From Lysobacter niastensis (GTDB taxonomy: Bacteria; Pseudomonadota; Gammaproteobacteria; Xanthomonadales; Xanthomonadaceae), in assembly GCF_015453285.1 (NCBI RefSeq), contig NZ_JADLZT010000001.1, positions 186,001-250,000 on the forward strand: DNA of 64,000 nt, given 5' to 3'. This document shows positions 55,036 through 63,190 of this stretch, piece after piece. The position numbers and the translations under genes are program-made. A model generated the notes under the pieces. That model searched no databases. It worked only from the letters and a program-made list of their open reading frames with translations, and was not told the DNA's origin. Each line of letters begins with the position of its first letter. Positions within the stretch are counted from its first letter, which is position 1.

Positions 55036-55698
55036 CTAACCGCCGAGCGCGATGGTGATGGCGACGAGCACGCATCCCAGCAGCACCATCGACAGTCCGA
55101 CGAGCCAAGGGCGCAGCCCGGTGGCGCGCCCGTAGGCGACGCCGGCGACGAACAGCATGGTGATCGCGATGATGTTCGAGGTCCGCATGGCGGGTGCGAC
55201 TGAATCCATCAGCAGAAAGGGAATCGCGATGGGGAAGGTGCTGAGGAACACCAGCAGGCAGACTGCCAGGCCTCCCAGCAGGTCGCTCATCGCAAGGCGA
55301 GTTACCTCCGGGGGGCGCCCGGTGCTGCCTGCCAGGCGCCGATGGATCGTATCCAGTTCGTCGGCCGTGAGCGCCGCGGCAACGTCGCCGGGCAACAGTT
55401 CGGCCAGCAGGCTGCGGGCATGCGCTGCATCGGTGGTTCGGCGCAGCATGTGGAGCTGCTTGCGTTCGCTGCTGCGGGCGGCATGGGTGATCATCACGTA
55501 GATGATTCCGTCGATGATCCCCCATGCAAGGTTGCATCCGAGTGCGCCGATCAGCATCGCGCGCACGTCGTTGCGGCCCGCATCGGCCACGCTGAGCGAG
55601 CCCGTGAACGTGAGTGCCATGATCAGCCCGAGCATGGCCTCGGCGATGCGGTCACCAGGGTCCAGGATGCGCCGGAAACGTGGGCTTGACGTGGGCAT
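55036..55698 (-). CDS. VIT1/CCC1-like membrane protein
   Basis: A 220-residue protein with about five hydrophobic segments, related to VIT1/CCC1 metal-transport family proteins (GLIMALTFTGSLSVADAGRND, AMLIGALGCNLAWGIIDGIIYVM, LLGGLAVCLLVFLSTFPIAIPF, IIAITMLFVAGVAYGRATG). The central cytosolic part carries charged helices (residues 75-130). Iron or manganese export is the family role; here it is not proven. It begins 12 bases after the end of the DcaP-like porin gene, in the same operon. Confidence 0.7.
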   Translation of the reverse strand: MPTSSPRFRRILDPGDRIAEAMLGLIMALTFTGSLSVADAGRNDVRAMLIGALGCNLAWGIIDGIIYVMITHAARSSERKQLHMLRRTTDAAHARSLLAELLPGDVAAALTADELDTIHRRLAGSTGRPPEVTRLAMSDLLGGLAVCLLVFLSTFPIAIPFLLMDSVAPAMRTSNIIAITMLFVAGVAYGRATGLRPWLVGLSMVLLGCVLVAITIALGG

Positions 55699-55710
55699 CG
55701 AGTGGAGCCT

Positions 55711-57183
55711 TCAAGGATTCAGGTCATAGCGCAGCGATACCTGCACGCGCTGCGCCTCGCCCGTTGCGCCAGTCAGGTCGCGATGGCGGCCCCACAGCCA
55801 TTCCGCGCCCATCATCGCGCGATCGCTGAACTGCCAGGCGAGGTTGAGCGATGCGAATGACGTGCTCTCGGGCAGGCCCGGGTCGAGGAACAGGTCGGCG
55901 TCGGGGTCGATGCGGAGGTGGCCGTAGGACGCACTGGTGCTGAGCGTGTCGCTCCACGCATGGGTGTAGCCGGCGCCATAACCATGGGCATCGATGGCCT
56001 CGAGTTCCAGTTGGGGATTGAAGGCCGCATCCAGTCCCAGTCCGGCGATGTCCTGCAGGAAGTCCGCGTATCCCTTTCCGGCGCTGGCCCAGCCCTGGAT
56101 GCTGTCGTCGCCGAACACGCCCGCCGCGAAGGTCAACTGCGTGGCGTAGGCTTCGGTCGTTCGCGTGGCGTCGCCGGTCGCACTTTGCACTGCAAGGTCG
56201 CGGAACAGGTTCGCCCACTGCACATGCCAGTCGGGCGTTTCCCAGCGCAGCCCCAATGTGGCGTCGGGCCAGCGAGAGTAGGGCGCATAGTCGCCGAGCA
56301 CCGCGATGTCGGCGTTGGGCTTTTCCAGTGACATCGGCAGGGTCAGGCGACCTTCGCCGTGCCGGTAGAGCGTGGGCGAGAAGCGGACCTGCGGCGTGTA
56401 CTTGAAGGTGAACGAGTTCGGACCTTCGTAATCGAGTGTGTTCGGAAACGCATCGATGTCGGTGAAGGCGGACAGCCCATACCCGGCAAGGAAGTTGAAG
56501 CCTTCGGCTTCAAGCTCGCCATAGAGGTACTGGAGGTTGTAGTCCATGTCCGGCCCGCCATCGCCGAAGAAGTTGTTGAGGTACACGACCTTCAGCAAGC
56601 CGTAGGGCGTATTGCGGCGGAAATCCATGCGAACGGCGCTCTGCCTCGCGCTGAGGTTGCTGCGCGTGTCCGAATCGTGGAAAGGCGAGCCCTGCACGGG
56701 TATCGAGGATGGAACGAACAGGTCCTGCTCGCCCATGAACTTGTTATCGAACATCAGATCGAGCTGGGCGATGACGTCGAGTCTCAGGAGGCTTCCGGTC
56801 TCGCCGAGTCGAATGTAGCCCTCTGGCAGTGGCTCTTCGACGCCCGCCATCGCGGAAGGCGGTCTGTGGATGCGCGAGGCCGGTTCCTGCTGGGGCAGGT
56901 CGGCTGCGGTCACGGTCCGTGTTTCCGTGGGCGAGGGTAAGGGGGCTGCGACGTGGGCAGTCTCCTTTGCCTCAAGCTCGGCCAGGTGCCTCTGCATCTG
57001 CTCGATGACGGCCTGCTGGTCGCGCAGTTGTTCCTGCATCTTCGCGATCTGCAGTTTCAGTTCGGGAATCGCCGGATCCTTCGACTGCGCACGCGCTTGT
57101 GGCGAAAGCGCCATGGCCAGGAACAAGCAAAACAGAGCGTCCAAGGCCGGGGCGATCGAAGCTCGCCGGCAACCGACGGGCAT
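55711..57183 (-). CDS. DcaP-like trimeric porin
   Basis: A 490-residue outer-membrane porin. Signal peptide (LDALFCLFLAMALSPQARAQ), then a coiled-coil segment (LKLQIAKMQEQLRDQQAVIE..., about residues 44-75) and the barrel, starting near residue 125 with GYIRLGETGSLLRLDVIAQL and ending RVQVSLRYDLNP. That layout, with the helix bundle before the barrel, is of the DcaP type. Substrates of DcaP are dicarboxylic or other negatively charged compounds. I start at the ATG at 57183; a GTG at 57249 is also in frame. The downstream VIT-like gene is 12 bases away. Confidence 0.83.
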   Translation of the reverse strand: MPVGCRRASIAPALDALFCLFLAMALSPQARAQSKDPAIPELKLQIAKMQEQLRDQQAVIEQMQRHLAELEAKETAHVAAPLPSPTETRTVTAADLPQQEPASRIHRPPSAMAGVEEPLPEGYIRLGETGSLLRLDVIAQLDLMFDNKFMGEQDLFVPSSIPVQGSPFHDSDTRSNLSARQSAVRMDFRRNTPYGLLKVVYLNNFFGDGGPDMDYNLQYLYGELEAEGFNFLAGYGLSAFTDIDAFPNTLDYEGPNSFTFKYTPQVRFSPTLYRHGEGRLTLPMSLEKPNADIAVLGDYAPYSRWPDATLGLRWETPDWHVQWANLFRDLAVQSATGDATRTTEAYATQLTFAAGVFGDDSIQGWASAGKGYADFLQDIAGLGLDAAFNPQLELEAIDAHGYGAGYTHAWSDTLSTSASYGHLRIDPDADLFLDPGLPESTSFASLNLAWQFSDRAMMGAEWLWGRHRDLTGATGEAQRVQVSLRYDLNP

Positions 57184-57717
57184 CGCGGCCGGCCGCTGGT
57201 GCCCTGTGGCAGGCTGCACGTCTGCTTTCACCTGTCCCCCAAGAAGCACCGGTTATCGACTGCTGCCAACGGGGCCGCGATCGACGGGCGGTCAGCCGCT
57301 CTGCGAAGCAACGCATTCGGCGCATTGGCCGGCCCCGATGCTCATGCGGTGCAATGGATCCTGGGTCATCGGGCGACCGTTCTTTCATGTTCTCATCACG
57401 CCCACCCGATTGGGGGATGCAGTCCGTCCGGGCCTGCAGGACGCGTTGATGAGCGATAAGGCGTCACCGCAAGGATGGCGTCGAGGGATCGGTGGATTGG
57501 TTGATTGAAGTCGAGTCAGTGCGCCTGTCGCGACGCTGCGTCGCGTCGGCGTGATCGACCTGACGTTGAGTACACGCAGGTGGCAATGGGGGCAGGGAAC
57601 GGCACCGAGGTGCTTGGGGTTCCTGTCTGGTCAGCGCGCTTGGCTCGCCATGTGCGGCGGAGCGGTGCGCAGGAAAGAAGTCATCCGGTCGCTGATGACC
57701 GGAACAGGATCATTGCG
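57184..57717. other. Intergenic region between porin and LuxR genes
   Basis: 534 bases between divergent genes. No supportable gene; I see no clear repeats or structured RNA. The reading frame of the LuxR-type gene is open from 57505, so a longer N-terminus of about 70 residues cannot be ruled out, but it lacks family similarity. Confidence 0.4.
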
Positions 57718-58470
57718 ATGCATGCAGAACCAGACCGTGCCGCGCGTACCGACGCAGCCTTCCATTCGGCATCGCTGGCGCTTGGGGAGTCCGAGGTCTC
57801 GGCTGATCCCATCCCGATCATGATCGCGTCGGACCGCACGGCGCTGCATGCGGCCTGGCTTTCCATGCTGGCATCCGAGCCCGGCATCGAGATCATCGGC
57901 GAACCGGTCACGGATGCGACGGGCCTTGCGGCCAGTCTGGAACTCAACCATCCCAAGGTGCTGCTGCTCGACAAAGCCCTTCTGGACCGTCTGGGTCCCT
58001 TGTGGCTGCGAAGGATCCAGCAGTACCGACCTCATGTGTGCGTACTCCTCCTGGCGGACCAGGCTTGCCTCAGCGCGGTAGCCGACGTGCTGCGCAACCG
58101 GCTTCATGGACTCCTGCTGACGACGAGCCCTGCCGATCTTTGCCTCAAGGCGATCCGCGCCGTCAGCAAGGGCGAGCTGTGGCTGTCGCGTCGCCTGATG
58201 GCCGAGGTCATCACCGATCCGACGTGGCCGTTCACTCCCGCGGAAGTCGAAGTGGCGGCCGATCCGGACCGTCTCCATGCAATGGAAACGCTCACCCGAC
58301 GGGAGTTGCAGGTCGTCGCGCGCCTGCATCGCGGCTGCAGCAACAAGGAAATCGCGCGCGAGCTCGGGATCATGGAAGACACGGTGAAGAAGCATCTGAA
58401 AAGCGTCTTCGCCAAACTCGGCGTGCGTCGCCGCGCGATGGTGATCCTCCAGGCGACGGCTACCGCGTGA
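57718..58470 (+). CDS. LuxR-type regulator with degenerate receiver
   Basis: A 250-residue NarL/FixJ-like regulator. The receiver (about residues 33-165) keeps a possible phospho-acceptor Asp85 (VLLLDKALLD) but has only one acidic residue at the first strand (IASD) and lacks the conserved Lys (GLLLTTSPAD instead of LLK-like). The HTH domain (about 188-250) is intact: LTRRELQVVARLHRGCSNKE then IARELGIMEDTVKKHLKSVF. The ATG at 57718 has AGGA about 8 bases upstream. Divergent from the porin operon. Confidence 0.82.
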   Translation: MHAEPDRAARTDAAFHSASLALGESEVSADPIPIMIASDRTALHAAWLSMLASEPGIEIIGEPVTDATGLAASLELNHPKVLLLDKALLDRLGPLWLRRIQQYRPHVCVLLLADQACLSAVADVLRNRLHGLLLTTSPADLCLKAIRAVSKGELWLSRRLMAEVITDPTWPFTPAEVEVAADPDRLHAMETLTRRELQVVARLHRGCSNKEIARELGIMEDTVKKHLKSVFAKLGVRRRAMVILQATATA

Positions 58471-58818
58471 CCTGAGCGCCATGGCCTGATTGCCATCGGC
58501 GCCGACCCGCGTTCCAGAGCTGATTCGGGGTGCCTTTCTCCTCGCAAGCACGACCATGCTTGCCGGGACCTGGTCCGCCGGATCGGTCTTCGACGTCGGT
58601 GGCGCGGAACGAAGAGCTCGTCAAAGCCAGCAACACGGATAACGGTTGCTGCAAGCGATCGCGATCCATCCCGTGTACCAGGTCTGCCCCCCGTAGGTGG
58701 CAGACCCAACGCTTCCTGCGGGCACCGGATGCAGGCACGCAGCGTAGCCGAACGAAGAATCAGCCCGCTCAGCCACTGCTGCGCTCCTGCACGCTCAACT
58801 TCCAGCTTTTGGTCTGGT
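58471..58818. other. Intergenic region
   Basis: 348 bases between the convergent LuxR-type and small secreted protein genes. No open reading frame here is convincing, and I see no structured RNA or terminator with a T run. Confidence 0.4.
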
Positions 58819-59235
58819 TTAGTTGCCGGGCTCCGGCGGCTGCGGGTTGACCCGCGTCGCCAGGCATTCCACGTTGGATGCCCGATGGGGTCCGATCTCA
58901 GATGCCAGGTGCAGCGCTGGACTGAAGAGCGTTTGGACATAGCCATCGCCATGGGCGATGTGGGCAGCCGCTGACTGCGGGCCAGCCCCGATCACGATCC
59001 CCAGGAATTGATTTTCATCGGTGAAGACGATGTTGAACCCTTCCTCCGTCTCGACCGTGCAGTTGCCGGTGTTCTCACAGTTCGCGCCAAGATCCCTTGG
59101 CCCGCCAATGTTGTGGCAGATGAGGTCTTTGGACGGTGGCGGATCCTTGTCGCCCGCGCAGGCAGCGCCGGCCGCCAGGGTCGCGCTGAGGGTCAGCATG
59201 GCGGTCATCAGCGTCTTCTTCGTCAGCCCAGTCAT
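58819..59235 (-). CDS. Small secreted Cys-containing protein
   Basis: A 138-residue protein with a signal peptide (MTAMLTLSATLAAGAACAG) and a good ribosome site (AGGAG). The mature part has four cysteines in the N-terminal half and middle (DLICHNIGGPRDLGANCENTG has two, then NCTV and VECLATRV), suggesting disulfide bonds after export. Pro-rich ends flank it. No family is recognised. It lies downstream of the lysyl oxidase gene on the same strand, with a hairpin between them. Confidence 0.65.
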   Translation of the reverse strand: MTGLTKKTLMTAMLTLSATLAAGAACAGDKDPPPSKDLICHNIGGPRDLGANCENTGNCTVETEEGFNIVFTDENQFLGIVIGAGPQSAAAHIAHGDGYVQTLFSPALHLASEIGPHRASNVECLATRVNPQPPEPGN

Positions 59236-59553
59236 TTCAGTCTCCTAGTCTCGAGTTGGTTGAACGTATGTCCGTTCCGATGGGACTCGCTCTGTCATGG
59301 CTCGGCGCCCCTGTGTTCGTTGCGTCCCAATCGCACGGTGCCAAAGTCGACATCGCCGGGCCATTCCACGTAAGAGGAAGTTGATGGGTGATGGTGGTTC
59401 GAGTGCGGTGGAACGCGATCGAGTCGCGGCAGTTCTGGGATGCGTGGGCCGCAACGGGAGTTCTTCGACATGGATATCGCGAGCGAGCAGAAGCAGAGAG
59501 GGCGCCGCGTCTTCGCGGCGCCCTCCCAAAGACAAGCGTGCGCCGATCCCTCG
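59236..59553. other. Intergenic region with terminator
   Basis: 318 bases. It contains the hairpin at 59498-59525 after the lysyl oxidase stop. I see no gene in it. Confidence 0.4.
59498..59525 (-). terminator. Terminator-like hairpin after lysyl oxidase
   Basis: A 12-bp perfect stem (GAGGGCGCCGCG / CGCGGCGCCCTC) with a TCTT loop, 28 bases past the stop of the lysyl oxidase gene. On the minus strand it is followed by TGCTTCTGC rather than a clean T run, so the strength is uncertain. Confidence 0.55.
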
Positions 59554-60570
59554 CTATGGCATGACCCTGAACCCGTTGGGCAGGGTGCCGCCGCTACCGA
59601 CGCGTACATCCCAGACCGGATCCTTGGCTCTGCCCTTCTTGACCGGCACGGTGACAGTCGCCGTGATCTGGTCCACGGTGTCGGTGTCCGACGTCAGTTG
59701 CACGTTGCTGGCGACCGGCTGTGCACTGTTGCCGCCGAAGAACGTGACGCCCATGCCCTGGGTGAATCCTTGGCCGGTAATGGTCACCTGCACAGTGGTG
59801 CCCATGCGTGCCGAACTCGGAGTGATCGATGACACCAACGAGCATTGACCGCTGCTGTCGAGCACTGTGACTGTGCTCGGCTTCTTGATGTTGAGCAGCA
59901 AGCACGACACGTTGTCGTTCTCGTTGGACTCGGAGATCACCTTCTTCGGATCTATCTCGATCTTCAGCTTGTAGATGCCGTCGGCATTTCCCGTGAAATC
60001 GATCTCCTGTCCGGCAAGATGGGCGCCGTAGGTGTCGCCCCAGCCCACCGACATGCCCTGCAGGTCGCGCCCACACGTGTTGTAGAAGGCGCTTGCCGGT
60101 GCGCCCGGCAAGCCAAGGTTGACCGCGGTGGTATCCATCACGCAGAACGTGGTCTTGGCACCGGTGCGCTGCGACCCTCCCGTTGCGTTCACCGGCTGCA
60201 GCGTGTACAGCGCGTAGTCGTTGAAGTGCATGTGGTCGTGCGCGGGGTGGTACTCGAAGGCGCCTGCGAACTTGAGCACCGGCGGGCCGCTGGTCTGGTA
60301 GATCACCTGGTACACCTGCTGCTTGCCCGATCCGGTGTCGACAGAACCAGCCGCGAGTTCCAATGGGCCGGTGCCGCTGTTCCAGCTGGTGGTGCTGAAT
60401 CGAAGCTCGGAACGGCCACCGGCATCCGTCGACAAAGTCGCACCGAAAGCCGGACGCGGGATAAGGTTCGGCAGCTTGGCCGTTTGCGCGGCAGCTGTGC
60501 CAGAGAGAGACAGCGATGCGACGATCGCCGCCAGCAGGGCGGCACGCTTGCGAAGCGAATCCATGGTCAT
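59554..60570 (-). CDS. Bacterial lysyl oxidase with TIG domain
   Basis: A 338-residue secreted protein. Signal peptide (RAALLAAIVASLSLSGTAAAQ), then a lysyl oxidase domain (about residues 30-230): FEYHPAHDHMHFNDYALYTL holds the HxHxH copper site, and Tyr residues in YALY may become the quinone. CGRDLQGMSVGWGDTYGAHL and GIYKLKIEIDPKKVISESNEND follow. A C-terminal IPT/TIG beta domain (ITPSSARMGTTVQVTITGQGF, residues about 250-338) is present. Copper amine oxidases of this type deaminate lysine side chains and can cross-link proteins. The ATG at 60570 (GGAAG site) is taken; starts at 60564 or 60630 are possible. Confidence 0.85.
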   Translation of the reverse strand: MTMDSLRKRAALLAAIVASLSLSGTAAAQTAKLPNLIPRPAFGATLSTDAGGRSELRFSTTSWNSGTGPLELAAGSVDTGSGKQQVYQVIYQTSGPPVLKFAGAFEYHPAHDHMHFNDYALYTLQPVNATGGSQRTGAKTTFCVMDTTAVNLGLPGAPASAFYNTCGRDLQGMSVGWGDTYGAHLAGQEIDFTGNADGIYKLKIEIDPKKVISESNENDNVSCLLLNIKKPSTVTVLDSSGQCSLVSSITPSSARMGTTVQVTITGQGFTQGMGVTFFGGNSAQPVASNVQLTSDTDTVDQITATVTVPVKKGRAKDPVWDVRVGSGGTLPNGFRVMP

Positions 60571-61263
60571 GGTGGGGCTTCCAATGATGTCGGCGGGTTC
60601 GGGGCAATCAGCCATGCGTGCGTTGTTCATGAGTCGTGTCCTCTTGCCCGGGTCGTGCAAGCCTGTCGAGCAGGTCGATGGTCGGTGGCGCGATGCCCTC
60701 ATCAGCCATCCATGAGGCACGCGCCGCTTCCCCGCGACGAGTGCGCCGGGCCGGCGTTTGGTCCACCCAAGCTGTCAGGGGCGACCAACGCCGGCAATTC
60801 CACAAAAGGGGAGGTCGCGGAAGCGGCGGCGTGAATGGTGCGCCGCGCGGGTTTCCTGGTAGCTCGCAGCTCTGGGAATCGCCGATGGATGCGATCACCT
60901 CGCAGGCGCGATGCTGGCAGAGAAGCTATTTGAATGAATCCTTCGCCCGCTTCGAAACAAACTGCTTCAATGAATGCGAGTGTCACCCGACGAGCCCTGT
61001 CATCGCGCGTCCGGATGGAGTGGGTGGTACCGTTGGATACGTTGTCGGCGACTCCTTCGGAGTCCACCACATGAATCTCACCCATGTGAATCGGGGCTGC
61101 GAGCCGCGCTTGCGGAGCGTCTGGCCCCCCTGCAACGCCTGCAGGCGGCGTTGTGCCGGACCGCTCGTCCATTCACCCCTCATCGATGCGACATGCGCGA
61201 TGGCGTGATGATGGTGCGGCAACGTAAAGGAACACGGGGTTCGCCGGAACCCTGGAGGCAACA
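60571..61263. other. Long intergenic region upstream of kamA
   Basis: 693 bases between divergent lysyl oxidase and kamA genes. I see no convincing gene on either strand; open frames here lack ribosome sites and family features. A GGGTTC/GAACCC hairpin (61237-61252) lies directly before the kamA ribosome site GGAGG. Confidence 0.5.
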
Positions 61264-62460
61264 ATGAACATCGAAGCGTTGCAGACCAGGCATCCCTCCA
61301 GTGGGGAAGATGCGGCGCCTCGCGTTGTCAGCTGCAGGAAGTTCTACGATCGCGAGTCGCTGATGGCCTATGACCCGGAGTCGGAGGATTGGCAGAAGCA
61401 GTTGGCTCGCCGCTACGACACCCATTTCGAGATCGCGCAGGTCCTGAACAACGTCGAAGACGTGCCCATGTCGACGTACGAAACCTTCGACATGAAGGTG
61501 ACGCCGTATCTGGCCCAGCTGATGGACCGCGACGACCCGAACTGCCCGATTCGCCTGCAGTACCTTCCATCGATGAAGGAAAGCCTGAGCGTACGGATGG
61601 AGCACACGCTGGCCGACGAACTCGGTGAAGCCGAGCACACGGTGCCGGGAACGTCCGTGGTCCACCGCTATCCGCGTCGCGTACTGTTCCTGGTCACCAC
61701 GCAGTGCGCCTCGTTCTGCCGGTATTGCACGCGATCCCGCATCGTTTCGCACTCCGGCGAACGAGCCATAGGCCGTGCCGATCTGGACGCGTCGATGGCG
61801 TACATAGCGGGTAACAAAGAGATCGAGGACGTGCTGCTGTCGGGTGGCGATCCGCTGGTGTTCACCGACCGCAAGCTGGATGAGCTGTTGGGCCGCATCC
61901 GCTCGGAGGCGCCGCACGTCAGGTTCCTGCGCATCGGAAGTCGTCTGCCGGTGCAGCTTCCGACCCGCATCACGCCGGAACTGTGTGCGGTCATAGAGAA
62001 GCACGACGTGCAGATGGTGAACATCCACATCAACCACAGCAAGGAAATCACGCCGCTGCTGCGCTCACGCATCAGGATGCTTCGCAGGACCGGCACGATG
62101 CTGGGCAATCAAAGCGTGCTGCTCAAGGGCATCAACGACGACGTACAAGTGTTGCGCGACCTGTTCATGGATTGCGTTTCGATGGGTGTACGCCCCTATT
62201 ACCTGTACCAGAACGACCAGACGTTGCAGGGCGCCCACTTCACCGTTCCCCTGTCGCGGATGCTGGAGCTGTATGAAGGCGTCCGCGGCTGGATCAGCGG
62301 CCCGGCGGTTCCGACGTTCGTGATCGACGGCCTGGGCGGCCTCGGCAAGATGCCGGTGATCCCGACGTACGTCGAGGAACGCGAGGGGCACATCGAGTGC
62401 CGCAACTACAAGCAGGAGCGGGTCCGGATGGACTACCTGCGCGACGGCGCCAAGATCTGA
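61264..62460 (+). CDS. kamA: Lysine 2,3-aminomutase-family radical SAM enzyme
   Basis: A 398-residue KamA-family enzyme. The radical SAM cluster is CASFCRYC (Cys148, Cys152, Cys155) and the next strand DVLLSGGDPLVF is typical. The PLP-lysine region DGLGGLGKMPV resembles the family GGGGK motif. Acidic residues in YYLYQNDQTLQGAHF and FVIDGLGG match those which bind the lysine side chain in true lysine 2,3-aminomutase, so beta-lysine production is plausible. The N-terminal part is longer than in EpmB (about 340). Ribosome site GGAGG. It stands alone, divergent from lysyl oxidase. Confidence 0.88.
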   Translation: MNIEALQTRHPSSGEDAAPRVVSCRKFYDRESLMAYDPESEDWQKQLARRYDTHFEIAQVLNNVEDVPMSTYETFDMKVTPYLAQLMDRDDPNCPIRLQYLPSMKESLSVRMEHTLADELGEAEHTVPGTSVVHRYPRRVLFLVTTQCASFCRYCTRSRIVSHSGERAIGRADLDASMAYIAGNKEIEDVLLSGGDPLVFTDRKLDELLGRIRSEAPHVRFLRIGSRLPVQLPTRITPELCAVIEKHDVQMVNIHINHSKEITPLLRSRIRMLRRTGTMLGNQSVLLKGINDDVQVLRDLFMDCVSMGVRPYYLYQNDQTLQGAHFTVPLSRMLELYEGVRGWISGPAVPTFVIDGLGGLGKMPVIPTYVEEREGHIECRNYKQERVRMDYLRDGAKI

Positions 62461-62496
62461 GGCGGCGCGGCGCATATTCCATGCGCCGGTAGATCC

Positions 62497-63111
62497 TCAC
62501 CCGTAATAGGCGAGGAACATGTCCACGGCGGCTTCGGCCACTTGCTTCTGTTGCGCGGGTGTCAGTGGCGGTTGACCGAGCGCCACCTGCGGCCAGAACG
62601 CGAAACCCTTCACCAGGCCCTGCAGCTGCATCGAGGCGAACAGGGGATCCTTGGCTTTCAGGCGGCCATCGGCGGCAGCGGCGCGGATCCACGTCGTGAG
62701 TCCTTCCTCACGATTGCCCATGCGCGAGACCATCTCGTGCGCGCGCTCGGGCGAATGGATGCCGGCGGCGATCGCGACGCGCGCCAGGTCGGTGAAGTTG
62801 TCGTCGTGCAGCAGCCGCAGCTTCTGGCTCACCAGTTCCAGCAGTTGCGCGCGCAGCGGGCGATCGCCGCTGTATGCCAGGTCGAGGCCCTCGACGCTGC
62901 GCTCCCAGAGTTGCTCCACGATGTGCTCGAACAGCGCTTCCTTGCTGGGGAAGTGGTTGTAGACGGTGCGCTTGGACACGCCGGCACTGTCCGCGATGCG
63001 GTCCATGCTGGTGGCCTCGTAACCGGACTGACGAAACTCGGCCACAGCGGCATCGAGGATGGCCGCGCGCTTGCGGTCGGTCAGTCGGGCAGGGGCGGGC
63101 AGGCTGTTCAT
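62497..63111 (-). CDS. TetR-family repressor
   Basis: A 204-residue TetR-family regulator. HTH (about residues 16-60): AILDAAVAEFRQSGYEATSMD then RIADSAGVSKRTVYNHFPSK, a perfect family match. The C-terminal ligand domain resembles the TetR_C_C-type seen in AcrR/RutR-like proteins (LQGLVKGFAFWPQVALGQP). It is divergent from the metallo-beta-lactamase-fold gene; palindromes in the 79-base gap (63125-63134 and 63140-63155) are likely binding sites. It probably represses both. Confidence 0.93.
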   Translation of the reverse strand: MNSLPAPARLTDRKRAAILDAAVAEFRQSGYEATSMDRIADSAGVSKRTVYNHFPSKEALFEHIVEQLWERSVEGLDLAYSGDRPLRAQLLELVSQKLRLLHDDNFTDLARVAIAAGIHSPERAHEMVSRMGNREEGLTTWIRAAAADGRLKAKDPLFASMQLQGLVKGFAFWPQVALGQPPLTPAQQKQVAEAAVDMFLAYYG

Positions 63112-63124
63112 GGGGAAAGTTTAC

Positions 63125-63162
63125 ACCCATGGGTTTACTTTTCCGAAAACGGAAACTACACT
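63125..63162 (+). promoter_or_regulatory. Promoter with embedded palindromes (TetR operator)
   Basis: TTTACT (63134-63139) and TACACT (63157-63162) stand 17 bases apart, each matching the sigma-70 consensus at four of six positions. The spacer is filled by TTTCCG-AAAA-CGGAAA (63140-63155), and ACCCATGGGT (63125-63134) touches the -35. A repressor bound here would block transcription of the gene at 63191. Assignment to the adjacent TetR protein is inference. Confidence 0.6.
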
Positions 63163-63190
63163 GTGTCGTGTACTTTCATAGCCCCTGTTC

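Noticed and set aside
60702-61172. A 156-codon minus-strand frame in the long gap before kamA
   Set aside because: No ribosome site, no hydrophobic or domain pattern, and composition like other chance frames. The gap is left without a gene.
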